From assembly GCA_016125385.1 (NCBI GenBank), contig WGLV01000004.1, positions 54,615 to 118,614 of the forward strand: a stretch of 64,000 nt of DNA, given 5' to 3'. Below, one piece after another: positions 30,175-39,268 of the stretch. Positions within the stretch are counted from its first letter, which is position 1. Each line of letters opens with the position of its first letter. The notes under the pieces were generated by a model. The model saw only the letters and a program-made list of their open reading frames with translations. It did not search any database and was not told the DNA's origin. The translations under genes were made by a program, and so were the position numbers. Source of the DNA: a bacterium (lineage in GTDB: Bacteria > Hinthialibacterota > Hinthialibacteria > Hinthialibacterales > Hinthialibacteraceae).

Positions 30175-31551
30175 ATGGCTATGAAACCTTCGAAACAGAA
30201 TTGGATCACCGTCTCTTTCCTGCTGGTTCTCGCGTTCGGCGTACTGGCTCCTCTGACAGTACGCGCCGCAGATGACGCCATCATCCGGGCGACGCCTGAA
30301 CAGATCGATCATTGGCGCGATTTGCGATTCGGCATGTTCATTCATTGGGGGCCGGTAAGCCTGACGGGGAAGGAGATTGGCTGGTCGCGCACGATGGAAA
30401 CCACCGATCGGACCACCGCGTGGAAAGAGTATGACCAACTGTACAAACGGTTTAATCCAGAGCAATTCAACGCGGATGAATGGGTGAGCGTCGCCAGAGA
30501 CGCAGGGATGAAATACATCGTTTTCACCTCCAAACATCACGACGGATTCGTGAACTGGGATTCAGACACCACGGACCATGACGTCATGTCTTCGCCTTTC
30601 CACCGGGATATCATGAAAGAACTGAGCGAAACGTGTAAGAAGCAAGGAATGGCGTTTGGCCCTTATTATTCAATCTGCGACTGGTATCAGCCCGATTACG
30701 GATATTCTCATCAGGCACAACCCGGCTATACGCTCGATCGCGAACCGGATTTCGACCGTTATTTCACCTACCTGAAGGATCAGCTGACTGAACTGCAGCG
30801 TCGCTATGGACCGTTCCTGGTATTCTGGTTCGACGGAGAATGGGAAAAGCCGTGGGACCACGAACACGGCGTTGAACTGAACAATTTCTGTAAACAACTG
30901 CAACCGGACGTGTTGGTGAACAACCGCGTCGACAAAGGGCGGGAGGGTATGGAAGGAACCATGAAAGGCGCCGGTTTCGCGGGCGACTTCATGACGCCCG
31001 AGCAACGGGTGGGCGCATTTAATCGCGAGGCGCCGTGGGAAACCTGCATGACGATCTGCAACCAGTGGGCTTGGAAACCGAACGACCCCATGAAGCCGCT
31101 GGAAGAATGTCTGAGGAATTTGATCTATACCGCTGGAGGAGACGGCAACCTGTTGTTTAACGTCGGCCCCATGCCGAACGGTCGAATCGAAGAGCGGCAG
31201 GTCGAACGTCTGCATGAAATGGGTGAATGGATGAAGCAGTATGGCGAGGCCATCTATGGTACGAGAGGGGGGCCATATAAACCGGGTGAGTGGGGCGCCT
31301 CGACCTGTAAAAACAATCACATTTATCTGTTTGTGATGAAACACGCCGATGGAAAAATCACGCTGCCCGGAATGAAGAATAAAATCATCAGCGTTGGCCG
31401 ATTCGGCGGAAAAGCAATGCCGTATACTCAAAGTGATGGCGAAATCGTAATATCAATTCCGGATAATGAACCAAGCCGTATCGCAACGGTGATTGACATG
31501 ATCGTTGAGGGGGATGCGGTTGACATCGCTCCGATGGATGTCAGTCAATAA
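30175..31551 (+). CDS. Secreted GH29 alpha-L-fucosidase
   Basis: 458 residues; signal peptide ends near VRAADD. GH29 marks are clear: LRFGMFIHWGPVSL, EQFNADEWVSVARDAGMKYIVFTSKHHDGF, FGPYYSICDWYQPDY, and LVFWFDGEWEKPW with nucleophile Asp220. LLFNVGPMPNGRI closes the barrel. A short beta-sandwich follows. Expected reaction: hydrolysis of terminal alpha-linked L-fucose, or possibly L-galactose as seen in some xylan-acting relatives. Linked with a 1-bp gap to the GH-A-like gene. Confidence 0.95.
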   Translation: MAMKPSKQNWITVSFLLVLAFGVLAPLTVRAADDAIIRATPEQIDHWRDLRFGMFIHWGPVSLTGKEIGWSRTMETTDRTTAWKEYDQLYKRFNPEQFNADEWVSVARDAGMKYIVFTSKHHDGFVNWDSDTTDHDVMSSPFHRDIMKELSETCKKQGMAFGPYYSICDWYQPDYGYSHQAQPGYTLDREPDFDRYFTYLKDQLTELQRRYGPFLVFWFDGEWEKPWDHEHGVELNNFCKQLQPDVLVNNRVDKGREGMEGTMKGAGFAGDFMTPEQRVGAFNREAPWETCMTICNQWAWKPNDPMKPLEECLRNLIYTAGGDGNLLFNVGPMPNGRIEERQVERLHEMGEWMKQYGEAIYGTRGGPYKPGEWGASTCKNNHIYLFVMKHADGKITLPGMKNKIISVGRFGGKAMPYTQSDGEIVISIPDNEPSRIATVIDMIVEGDAVDIAPMDVSQ

Positions 31552-31701
31552 TGGATTGCGCCCTGAAAAGCGTATTAATGGCAGGATGATTCCGGCGCGC
31601 TCACTTGACTTGTTATTCAGGTCCATGAAAAGATGAGTTCCGCAGCAAAATCCAACCAAACAGCCGATCCGGAATCAGGATCGGTTGCCGGGAGAATCCG
31701 T

Positions 31702-32667
31702 ATGAACGAACCATTCAATTCGAACCTGACTCGGCGCGGTTTTATTCAAGCCGGCGCGGCCGCGGCCGCGACCACCCTGTTCGCCGGGAAATCATTCGCT
31801 CAATCCAAACCCGATTCCAACTTTGGCGGCGTACAGATCGGTACGATTACTTACAGTTTCCGCAGCATGCCGAGTACGGCGGAAGATATATTGAAATACA
31901 CGGTGGAATGCGGCATCAGTTCGGTGGAACTGATGGGCGAGCCCGCCGAACAATTCGCGGGGATTCCTCCCGCCGGACCGCGTCCACGCCGCGGTCAACA
32001 ACCGACCGATGAAGAGCGCAAGGCCATGGAAAAACAGCGGGACGCCATTCGGGAATGGCGCCTTTCGGTTCCAATGTCGAAATATGAAGCGTTGCGCAAG
32101 ATGTACAATGACGCCGGCGTCGCGATCGACGTGGTGAAATTCGGCAGCATCGGCGACGCCAACATGCCGGATGACGAAATTGAATATTATTTCAAAGTCG
32201 CCAGGGCGCTGGGCTCGAAAGGGATTACGCGTGAATTGTCGGAAGACGCCGCCAAGCGGCTGGGCCCCATCGCCGACCAGCACAAGATCATGATTGGTTT
32301 TCATAACCACACTCAGATCAAACCGGACACTTATGACGGCCCCATTCTGTCGTATGGAAAGTATCTCGGCATCAATCTCGATGTGGGGCATTACCTCGCG
32401 GGTACGAACGAATCGCCGATTCCCATATTGGAAAAATTCCACGACCGGATTCTCAATCTTCATTTGAAGGATCGCAAACTGGACAACGGCGCGAATCTGC
32501 CGTGGGGCGAAGGTGACACGCCGCTGGTGGAGATTCTTCAGCTGATGAAAAAAGAGAAATGGACTTTCCCGGCGGAAATCGAACTGGAATATGCGATTCC
32601 AGAAGGATCGGACGCCGTCAAAGAAGTCGCCAAGTGCGTTCAGTATTGCAAGAAGGCGCTGGCGTAA
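31702..32667 (+). CDS. Tat-exported sugar phosphate isomerase/epimerase-like protein
   Basis: 321 residues from the ATG at 31702 (GGGAG seven bases upstream; the frame is open back to 31633 without a good site). Tat signal LTRRGFIQAGAAAAATTLFAG. The rest is a xylose-isomerase-like TIM barrel: TYSFRSMPSTAEDILKYTVECG, GISSVELMGEP, IMIGFHNHTQI, GINLDVGHYLAG, NLHLKDRKLDNG and FPAEIELEY, with metal-binding Glu, Asp, His and Glu positions in these segments. Family members epimerise or isomerise sugars. An insert at about residues 85-125 rich in Arg, Pro and Glu is unusual. It ends at a strong terminator, probably closing the GH-A/GH29 unit. Confidence 0.88.
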   Translation: MNEPFNSNLTRRGFIQAGAAAAATTLFAGKSFAQSKPDSNFGGVQIGTITYSFRSMPSTAEDILKYTVECGISSVELMGEPAEQFAGIPPAGPRPRRGQQPTDEERKAMEKQRDAIREWRLSVPMSKYEALRKMYNDAGVAIDVVKFGSIGDANMPDDEIEYYFKVARALGSKGITRELSEDAAKRLGPIADQHKIMIGFHNHTQIKPDTYDGPILSYGKYLGINLDVGHYLAGTNESPIPILEKFHDRILNLHLKDRKLDNGANLPWGEGDTPLVEILQLMKKEKWTFPAEIELEYAIPEGSDAVKEVAKCVQYCKKALA

Positions 32668-32696
32668 CTCGTTAAACGCAGGTTGAAAAGCAGCCG

Positions 32697-32742
32697 ACGC
32701 CAGAGCGAGGGAGATTCTCTCCGCTCTGGCGTTTTTCTTTTT
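32697..32742 (+). terminator. Intrinsic terminator after the epimerase-like gene
   Basis: Eleven-base stem ACGCCAGAGCG with CGCTCTGGCGT, an inner GAGA/TCTC stem in the loop, followed by TTTTTCTTTTT. It starts 30 bp after the stop at 32667. Confidence 0.9.
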
Positions 32743-32840
32743 CAGCGCTCTGGTTAGATTCGTCTCGTGAGAGGATTCACACGCGCGTGAAAATTCTGAT
32801 AGCATAATCAAGCCGTTTTTTTATCTTTTGACATACGGGG

Positions 32841-33905
32841 ATGGATATGGAAAGCGATCCCATTACCGGGGTGTTGCTGCATGCGGTTGGAGGATTCGCC
32901 GCCGCCAGTTTTTATATTCCATTCAAAAAAATTCGAAACTGGTCGTGGGAGAGCTACTGGCTGATCGGCGGCGTGTTCAGCTGGGTGCTTGCGCCGTGGG
33001 CCGCTGGAGCGCTGGCCGTTCCATCTCTCTGGAAGACGCTCTCTCAATCGCCGCCTCAAGCGCTCGGACTTTGTTTTCTGTTTGGCGTATTGTGGGGCGT
33101 CGGTGGGTTAACCTTTGGACTTTCGATGCGCTACCTCGGCATGTCGCTGGGGTACGCGATCGCGCTGGGCTTTTGCGCCGCGTTCGGCACGATCGTACCG
33201 CCCCTGTTTCAGAATCAGTTTATGGACCTGACGATGACGCTGTCGGGACGGGTTACGCTGGGTGGCGTGGCGATCTGTCTGGCCGGCATCGGATTTTGCG
33301 GCGCAGCGGGAATGCGCAAGGAAAGCGAACTGCCCGCCGAAGAAAAGCAATCCATCATTCAGGAATTCGATTTGTGGAAGGGGGCGTGGGTTGCTCTGTT
33401 CGCGGGCGTGATGAGCGCGTGCATGGCGTTCGGTATCGCGGCGGGCAAGCCGATCGCCGAGCTGGCGGAAACAAACGGAGTACAAAGTCTGTGGCGAAAT
33501 ACGCCGGTATTCATCGTGATCTTCGCTGGCGGATTCTGCACCAATCTGGTCTGGTGTCTGGCTCTGAACCGGCGCAATCGTTCATGGGGCGATTACGTCC
33601 GTGCGGAGCGGACTCCCCTGTTGATGAATTATCTTTTCGCCGCGCTGGCCGGCGTCACGTGGTATTTTCAATTTATGTTTTATGGAATGGGCACTACGCG
33701 GATGGGCAAGTACGATTTTTCGAGCTGGACCATCCACATGGCGTTCATCATCGTGTTTTCGAATTTGTGGGGATGGTGGTTTCATGAATGGCGCGGCGTC
33801 AGCGCAAAGACAAAGGCGCTGGTCTGGACGGGCGTTATGATTCTTCTGCTTTCCACCATCGTCGTTGGACTTGGCAACTACATCGCGGGATTGAACGGCG
33901 GATGA
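32841..33905 (+). CDS. RhaT-family sugar/H+ symporter (L-rhamnose type)
   Basis: 354 residues with about ten membrane helices. It aligns by eye with E. coli RhaT: FYIPFKKIRNWSWESYWLIGG, FSWVLAPWAAGAL, FGVLWGVGGLTFGLSMRYLGMSLG, then paired later helices and SSWTIHMAFIIVFSNLWGWW. Function: inner-membrane uptake of a deoxy- or pentose sugar with protons. The specificity could be rhamnose, arabinose or fucose; the adjacent arabinose-isomerase-like gene suggests a pentose. A GGGGA lies just ahead of an internal ATG at 32847, which may be the true start. The next gene follows after 47 bp. Confidence 0.92.
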   Translation: MDMESDPITGVLLHAVGGFAAASFYIPFKKIRNWSWESYWLIGGVFSWVLAPWAAGALAVPSLWKTLSQSPPQALGLCFLFGVLWGVGGLTFGLSMRYLGMSLGYAIALGFCAAFGTIVPPLFQNQFMDLTMTLSGRVTLGGVAICLAGIGFCGAAGMRKESELPAEEKQSIIQEFDLWKGAWVALFAGVMSACMAFGIAAGKPIAELAETNGVQSLWRNTPVFIVIFAGGFCTNLVWCLALNRRNRSWGDYVRAERTPLLMNYLFAALAGVTWYFQFMFYGMGTTRMGKYDFSSWTIHMAFIIVFSNLWGWWFHEWRGVSAKTKALVWTGVMILLLSTIVVGLGNYIAGLNGG

Positions 33906-33952
33906 GCTTCGCGGCGTTCATGTAAATTCACTCGGATCGGCGGGTAACACTC

Positions 33953-35458
33953 ATGCGGATTTTTCCACCTATCAAAGCGCCTCGCAAACCTCGCATCGGA
34001 TTGTATTCGATCGGGCATACGCATTACTGGAACCAGTTCGACGGATTGCTGAACCGGTTGACCGGGTATGGAGAATTCATCGAAAAGCGGTTATCGCAGT
34101 GGGGCGAAGTGCATAACGCCGGCATGATCGACGAAGAAGAAAAAGCACGCAACGCCGCCGAGTGGTTTCAGACGAAAAACGTCGATCTGATTTTCTGTCA
34201 CGCCGCGACCTACGCCATGAGCGCGTCGCACCTCGCGATCGCGCGAATCACCGGGCGGCCTGTGGTGGTGTTGAATCTTCAGCCGGCCGAACAGATCAAT
34301 TATGAAAAAACAACCACGGGCGAATGGCTGGCGCATTGCGTGGCCTGCACCGTGCCGGAGATCGCCAACGCCTATTCGCGCGCCGGAGTGCGGTTTCGCG
34401 TGGTCAGCGGGCTGCTGGGGCTGGACCGGACGCCTGAGATTTCGATGACGGATGAAAACACCGCTCAGCATCCCGAAGCGATCGCGGCGTGGAAGGAGAT
34501 CGAAGACTGGACGCGCGCCGCCGGCGTGGCGAGGACGCTGCGAAGCGGACGCATGGGATTTCTCGGACATACCTACCCCGGCATGCTGGATATGTACAGC
34601 GACTTCACCATGATTCAGGCGCAGAGCGGTATGCACGTCGAGTTGCTGGAGATGTGCGACCTGGCGCGCATCGTCAAGACGGTCAGCGACGAAGAAAAAC
34701 TGAAGAAACTCGATGAAATTAAAACCATGTTCGTCATCAGCGAAGATTCACCCGCCGATCCGCTCGCGCGCAAACCCAGCGATGAACAGCTGGACTGGGC
34801 CTGCGCCATCGCGGTGGCGCAGGAAAAACTGGTGCGCGAATTCGATCTGGACGCGCTGACGTATTACTATCGCGGCGACGCGGGCAATGAATACGAACGC
34901 ATGCAGGAGGCGTTCATTCTGGGGCATTCGCTGTTGACCGCGCAAGGGATTCCCTGTTCCGGCGAGGGCGATATGAAAACCGCGCTGGCGATGAAGATCA
35001 ACGACATTCTGGGCGTGGGGGGAAGTTACAGCGAGATCGTCGTTTGCGACTACCGGGAAAAAACCATTCTGCTCGGGCACGACGGGCCGTTTCATCTGGG
35101 CATCGCGGCCGGGAAACCCGTGTTGCGCGGCATGGGGTTATATCACGGAAAATGGGGCAGCGGCGTCTCGGTGGAAGCGCGCGTGCGGAGCGGACCGGTC
35201 ACATTACAGAACGTGACGCAGGATCAGGGCCAGCTGAAGACGATCGTGAATCACGGCGAGGCGACGGATGGCCCGGTTTTGAGAATCGGCAATACCATGA
35301 CGCAGGTGCGATTTCCACTGCCGGTCAGCGAGTTTATGAATCGCTGGTTCGCGCTGGGGCCGACTCACCACTGCGCGATGTCGGTTGGCCATAACGCGGG
35401 CGTCATCAGCAAGGTCGCGGACCTGATGGGCTGGCCCTGCGATTCGGTTTGCGTTTGA
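33953..35458 (+). CDS. Cytoplasmic L-arabinose isomerase-like enzyme
   Basis: 501 residues without a signal peptide. It resembles AraA-type isomerases: RIGLYSIGHTHYWNQFDGLL at the start, PVVVLNLQPAEQINYEKTTTGEWLAHC, RMGFLGHTYPGMLDMYSD, a central domain with EGDMKTALAMKINDILG, and late GPTHHCAMSVGHNAGVISKVADLMG with the paired histidines. The motif pattern is that of the wider L-arabinose/fucose isomerase group, and some segments differ from classic AraA, so the exact sugar is uncertain. Likely partner of the RhaT-like importer: aldose enters and is isomerised to a ketose. No ketose kinase lies nearby. Confidence 0.85.
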   Translation: MRIFPPIKAPRKPRIGLYSIGHTHYWNQFDGLLNRLTGYGEFIEKRLSQWGEVHNAGMIDEEEKARNAAEWFQTKNVDLIFCHAATYAMSASHLAIARITGRPVVVLNLQPAEQINYEKTTTGEWLAHCVACTVPEIANAYSRAGVRFRVVSGLLGLDRTPEISMTDENTAQHPEAIAAWKEIEDWTRAAGVARTLRSGRMGFLGHTYPGMLDMYSDFTMIQAQSGMHVELLEMCDLARIVKTVSDEEKLKKLDEIKTMFVISEDSPADPLARKPSDEQLDWACAIAVAQEKLVREFDLDALTYYYRGDAGNEYERMQEAFILGHSLLTAQGIPCSGEGDMKTALAMKINDILGVGGSYSEIVVCDYREKTILLGHDGPFHLGIAAGKPVLRGMGLYHGKWGSGVSVEARVRSGPVTLQNVTQDQGQLKTIVNHGEATDGPVLRIGNTMTQVRFPLPVSEFMNRWFALGPTHHCAMSVGHNAGVISKVADLMGWPCDSVCV

Positions 35459-35502
35459 GGGCGCCCGGAACATGGCGGAATAATACGCTGAGGAGATGGA
35501 TG

Positions 35503-37098
35503 ATGCGTCAGAGGCGATTGAGGACCTGTTTCATGTTGATCGTGCTGTTCATCGCGCTGGGAGGGCGCGCGTTCGCGGATATCATGGCCGATCTCGCCGC
35601 GCCGCATGATGGACGCAGCATGCGCGAAACCTCGACGCATCGCGACGCCAACGGAGAATTCGACCCAGACAGCAATCGTGACAACGTTACCGTTCCGCCC
35701 GGCGAGACCCATGTCCTGATGGATCGCGAGGGACCGGGCGTGGTCACCCACATCTGGCTGACTTTTCTCGGGCCGGAGCCGCATCCCTGGGCGAAAAACG
35801 GCTCGGCCAATCATCAGGAAATGTTGCTACGTATTTATTACGACGGCGCCGAACGGCCCGGAGTAGAAGCACCGGTCGGCGATTTTTTCGCCAACGCCTT
35901 CGGCAAGCGGAGCGAAGTTATCAGTCTGCCGGTGATCGTCGAAGACGCTGATTCATACAACTGTTTCTGGCGGATGCCTTTTCGTAAATCGATTCGGATC
36001 GAGATTGTAAACCAGAGCGAAAAAAACATCAGCCTGCTGTATTACAACATCGACTGGATCAAGAAGCAGCGGTTGCCCGATGACGCACCGTATTTTTATG
36101 CGCAATACCGCCAGGAGTATCCCGCCGTACACGGCAAGGACTACGTGATTCTGGATACGAAGGGCAAAGGGCATTACGTGGGGACGGTGTTAAGCGTACG
36201 AACGCGCAGCCCGAGCTGGTTTGGCGAAGGGGATGAAAAGATTTATATCGATGGAGAAGAAAAGCCCTCGATCTGGGGAACCGGCACGGAGGATTATTTT
36301 CTTTCCGCCTGGGGGCTCCAGACCACCAGCACGCCGTACTTCGGTACGCCTTATTTCGATCAATGGGGAATCGTGGGCGGTCATACCAGCGCTTACCGGT
36401 GGCATCTGAACGATCCGCTGGTGTTCAACACCGGCATCCGGGTGACGATCGAGCATTTCGGCTGGATATCGCCGGATGAAAATCCCGAGCAGAAGAGCAA
36501 CAGCTGGAACGAACGCGAAGACGATTACTCCAGCGTGGCGTACTGGTATCAGACTGGAACGCCGACCTTCACCGCGCGGGCGCCCCGCGCGAGTGAACGC
36601 CGCCTGCCGAATCTCGATACGATTTTTTACGCGACGCCGTCAACCGATGCGTCGCTGCATGGAGAGGGTAGCGCGCACATTCAACAACTGTTCGATTACA
36701 CCGAGGGACAGTTGCTGTATCAGCCTGAAAACGCGGATGGCGCCTGGGTGGAGATTCCTTTCGAAGTCAATGAGAAAGAACCGGTGCGTCTGCTGCTCAA
36801 CATGACGCGCTCATACGATTTCGGCAAGTATAAAGTTTCATTGAACGGCGTCACGTTGGCGGACGAGCTGGATTTTTATCATGAAACGACGGACAACCGA
36901 GAGTATCACCTGCTCGATTTCTGGCCCGAATCAGGGCAATATCGCTTGCGGCTTGAATGCGTGGGGAAGAACGACCGATCGAGTGGGTACTATCTTGGAA
37001 TCGAATCGGTTCGCCTGCGAGAGAGGCGCCCACGGGTGAAGGAATGGGCGTTCGATCGAGACAAAGACTGGAAGAAAAATCCGATTCTATATAATTGA
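35503..37098 (+). CDS. Secreted DUF2961 protein
   Basis: 531 residues from the ATG at 35503, which has AGGAG seven bases upstream (an ATG at 35500 is the adjacent alternative). Signal peptide ends near GRAFADI. The DUF2961 jelly-roll domain spans about 40-380: GPGVVTHIWLTFLGPEP, LRIYYDGAERPGVEAPVGDFFANAFG, FRKSIRIEIVNQSE and WGTGTEDYFLSAWG, the last a hallmark. A C-terminal beta-sandwich follows. Some DUF2961 proteins act as glycoside hydrolases on fructo- or arabino-furanosyl links; a side-chain furanosidase role would suit the locus but is inference. Confidence 0.88.
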   Translation: MRQRRLRTCFMLIVLFIALGGRAFADIMADLAAPHDGRSMRETSTHRDANGEFDPDSNRDNVTVPPGETHVLMDREGPGVVTHIWLTFLGPEPHPWAKNGSANHQEMLLRIYYDGAERPGVEAPVGDFFANAFGKRSEVISLPVIVEDADSYNCFWRMPFRKSIRIEIVNQSEKNISLLYYNIDWIKKQRLPDDAPYFYAQYRQEYPAVHGKDYVILDTKGKGHYVGTVLSVRTRSPSWFGEGDEKIYIDGEEKPSIWGTGTEDYFLSAWGLQTTSTPYFGTPYFDQWGIVGGHTSAYRWHLNDPLVFNTGIRVTIEHFGWISPDENPEQKSNSWNEREDDYSSVAYWYQTGTPTFTARAPRASERRLPNLDTIFYATPSTDASLHGEGSAHIQQLFDYTEGQLLYQPENADGAWVEIPFEVNEKEPVRLLLNMTRSYDFGKYKVSLNGVTLADELDFYHETTDNREYHLLDFWPESGQYRLRLECVGKNDRSSGYYLGIESVRLRERRPRVKEWAFDRDKDWKKNPILYN

Positions 37099-37311
37099 TC
37101 AAACTTACTTGTATTTATATATTTTGTTGATCTTGACTGACATATTGGTTGAGAAATTCGGTCATGATTTCACGATCAAATGCCTGTATTGCCGCAATAT
37201 TAATAGATTGTTAATAACAAACTGACAATAAAGATTGATTGTATTCTAACCGCCTCCTAATTGTCCTCTAACATAAATCCATACCATTTCCTACGAGATA
37301 TACACGTGTGC

Positions 37312-37340
37312 AAACTCCCTTGTTTCAGGGAGTTTTTCTT
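37312..37340 (+). terminator. Strong hairpin with T run in front of the beta-helix gene
   Basis: Stem AAACTCCCT with AGGGAGTTT, six-base loop, then TTCTT. It lies 214 bp after the DUF2961 stop and 64 bp before the ATG at 37404. It may end DUF2961 transcription or act as a leader attenuator of the next gene. The 305-bp gap 37099-37403 otherwise holds AT-rich sequence with an inverted repeat TTGTTA-A-TAACAA at 37208-37220. Confidence 0.7.
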
Positions 37341-37403
37341 CACATGGGGCGAATGTTCTGCATACGTAACTCCATGATCACACTCACAGAAAAGGAACCA
37401 GTT

Positions 37404-38972
37404 ATGAAAAGCATGAGGGGACTTCGAATGCTGGCGGCTGCTTTGAGTCTGGCCGTCATCGGCGCGGCGAACTCGGCGGAAGTGATGGTAAACAACAACA
37501 TCACCACTTCCACCACGTGGACCGCGGACAATGTGTACAACCTCCAGAAACAGATTTACGTTGAGCCCGGCGCCACGCTGACGGTTGAAGCGGGCACGCT
37601 GGTGAAAAGCACCGCCGGTCTGGGCGGCAGCCTCGCGGTTTGCCGCGGCGCGCGTATTTACGTGAACGGCACGAAAGACAAGCCGGTCATCATGACCTCG
37701 ACCAACGACGACATGGTTACCTGGCGCGAAGCCTCCAACGAGTGGGGCAACCTGACTCTGATGGGCAAGGGCCTGATCTCCGCTTCGCACTACAAAGGTC
37801 AGCCGGTGGGTAACAACACCAAAACCCCGACGGGCCTGAATGAAAAGCAGATGGAAGGTCTGACCGCCGATACGCCTGGCGACACCAAGGTCATGTACGG
37901 CGGCAATGACGATAACGATAACAGCGGCGCCATCCATTACCTGTCGCTTCGCTACGGCGGCAAAGTGGTCGGCCTGGCCAATGAACTCAACGGTCTGGCG
38001 CTGGGCGCCATCGGCCGCGGTACCGAGATCGATCACGTCGACATCATGAACAACGTCGACGACGGCATCGAAATCTGGGGCGGTACGGTGACTCTGAAGT
38101 ACATCAATATCTGGAACATCGGAGACGACAGCTTTGACATCGATGAAGGCTGGCGCGGCAAGGCTCAATTCGGCCTGATCGTTCAGGGGTACAGCGTTGA
38201 CGCCGATCAGGGTTCCGGCGTGGGCGATAACTGCTTCGAAACGGACGGCGCGGAAGATTCAGACGCGCAGCCCATCACCACCGCGGCGATTTATAACTTC
38301 ACCGTTGTCGGTCAGCCCATCGACGGCGATCAGGGTACCGCGTGGCGTGACAATGCTCACATTCAGTATCACAACTGCATCTTCATGGATCTGGGCGAAC
38401 AGCTGGTGAAGAACGACAACGTCGACGGCGACGGCGCCAATGGTTACGGCTATAACGGCACCCTGCCGTGGGAAGATTGCTGGACCACCGATTATACCTA
38501 TATGTCGCCGGTCAACGCGGGAACCTTCACCGCAGGCGCGTTCAACGACCCCGCGAAGATGTACACCTCGCAGACCTCCGGCAAGCTGTGCGAAATCGTT
38601 GACAGCGTGTTCTACAACAACCTGTTCGCGAACGCTTACACCGAAGCGGAAGCGCGTGGCGTCATGGCGGCGGCCAACAATAACGTGAAGGCGACCGCCA
38701 GCCCGATCACCGAAGTGAAACGGGTTTCCTCGGTGGTGGTGCGCGGCGGAAAGAATATGCTTCCTGTGACCGACATCAACCCGCTGCCGGCCAACGACGC
38801 GCTGACCAGTGTGGCAATGGCTCCGGCGGACGGCTTCTTCACCCCGGCCAAGTATCGCGGCGGCTTCGCCCCCAACGACAACTGGCTCGCGGGTTGGTCG
38901 ACCCCGGTCAAGTACGGAATGATGACCGGCGCGGCGGCCGCTGAAGCCAGCGACTGGTCTGAATTGAAATAA
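37404..38972 (+). CDS. Secreted repeat-rich (beta-helix-like) protein of unknown function
   Basis: 522 residues from the ATG at 37404, preceded by AAAGGA. Signal peptide MKSMRGLRMLAAALSLAVIGAANSAE. The mature protein is Gly, Asn and Asp rich with right-handed beta-helix character: QIYVEPGATLTVEAGTLVK, NGTKDKPVIMTS, LSLRYGGKVVG, ILEIDHVDIMNNVDDGIEIWGG-like rungs and NIGDDSFDIDEG. The C-terminus has FTPAKYRGGFAPNDNWLAGWS, a conserved ending in related proteins that are often encoded near TonB receptors. I know no proven function. Uniform codon choice, strong ribosome site and flanking hairpins suggest high expression. Position before the TonB cluster suggests a ligand-capture role (inference). 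Confidence 0.8.
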   Translation: MKSMRGLRMLAAALSLAVIGAANSAEVMVNNNITTSTTWTADNVYNLQKQIYVEPGATLTVEAGTLVKSTAGLGGSLAVCRGARIYVNGTKDKPVIMTSTNDDMVTWREASNEWGNLTLMGKGLISASHYKGQPVGNNTKTPTGLNEKQMEGLTADTPGDTKVMYGGNDDNDNSGAIHYLSLRYGGKVVGLANELNGLALGAIGRGTEIDHVDIMNNVDDGIEIWGGTVTLKYINIWNIGDDSFDIDEGWRGKAQFGLIVQGYSVDADQGSGVGDNCFETDGAEDSDAQPITTAAIYNFTVVGQPIDGDQGTAWRDNAHIQYHNCIFMDLGEQLVKNDNVDGDGANGYGYNGTLPWEDCWTTDYTYMSPVNAGTFTAGAFNDPAKMYTSQTSGKLCEIVDSVFYNNLFANAYTEAEARGVMAAANNNVKATASPITEVKRVSSVVVRGGKNMLPVTDINPLPANDALTSVAMAPADGFFTPAKYRGGFAPNDNWLAGWSTPVKYGMMTGAAAAEASDWSELK

Positions 38973-38990
38973 CTGAACAAATCGTCTATC

Positions 38991-39019
38991 CGATGGCGGG
39001 GCCTTGCGCCCCGCCATCG
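38991..39019 (+). terminator. Perfect GC hairpin after the beta-helix gene
   Basis: Twelve-bp perfect stem CGATGGCGGGGC/GCCCCGCCATCG with a CTTGC loop, 18 bp after the stop. The T run is poor, so it may partly terminate and also protect the mRNA 3' end. Confidence 0.75.
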
Positions 39020-39154
39020 AGTTGTTCGCCGAACGAATAGATGATCAGGAATTCAGAGCTCCTCTCCGCTTTTTTTTGAATCCCGGCCGCGAGATGAGGT
39101 GTCGGGTGTAGGGAAGTAATTCATTTTTTTTCTGGAAAAGCGAATGAAACAATC

Positions 39155-39172
39155 GGCTGAAGAAATTCAGCC
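39155..39172 (+). other. Small hairpin with GAAA tetraloop upstream of the TonB operon
   Basis: GGCTGAA, loop GAAA, TTCAGCC: a perfect 7-bp stem with a GNRA-type loop, 97 bp before the first gene of the operon. It probably lies in the 5' untranslated leader; no known riboswitch class was recognised. Confidence 0.4.
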
Positions 39173-39268
39173 AACGGCCGGAGCTTGAATTCAAAAACAA
39201 ACGTCCCCAAAACACGCACGAAGTAAGTGGACGGTGGAAAAGCCGTGAAGCGGAAAAGAGAGTTCTCA

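Noticed and set aside
32828..33787. Long open frame (319 codons) overlapping the RhaT-like gene in another frame
   Set aside because: Arg/Gly/Ser-rich composition typical of a shadow frame; the overlapping frame is an unmistakable RhaT-type membrane protein.
37257..38168. Leftward open frame of 303 codons opposite the beta-helix gene
   Set aside because: Antisense of a strongly biased coding sequence; no ribosome site, and its codon third positions mirror the real gene.
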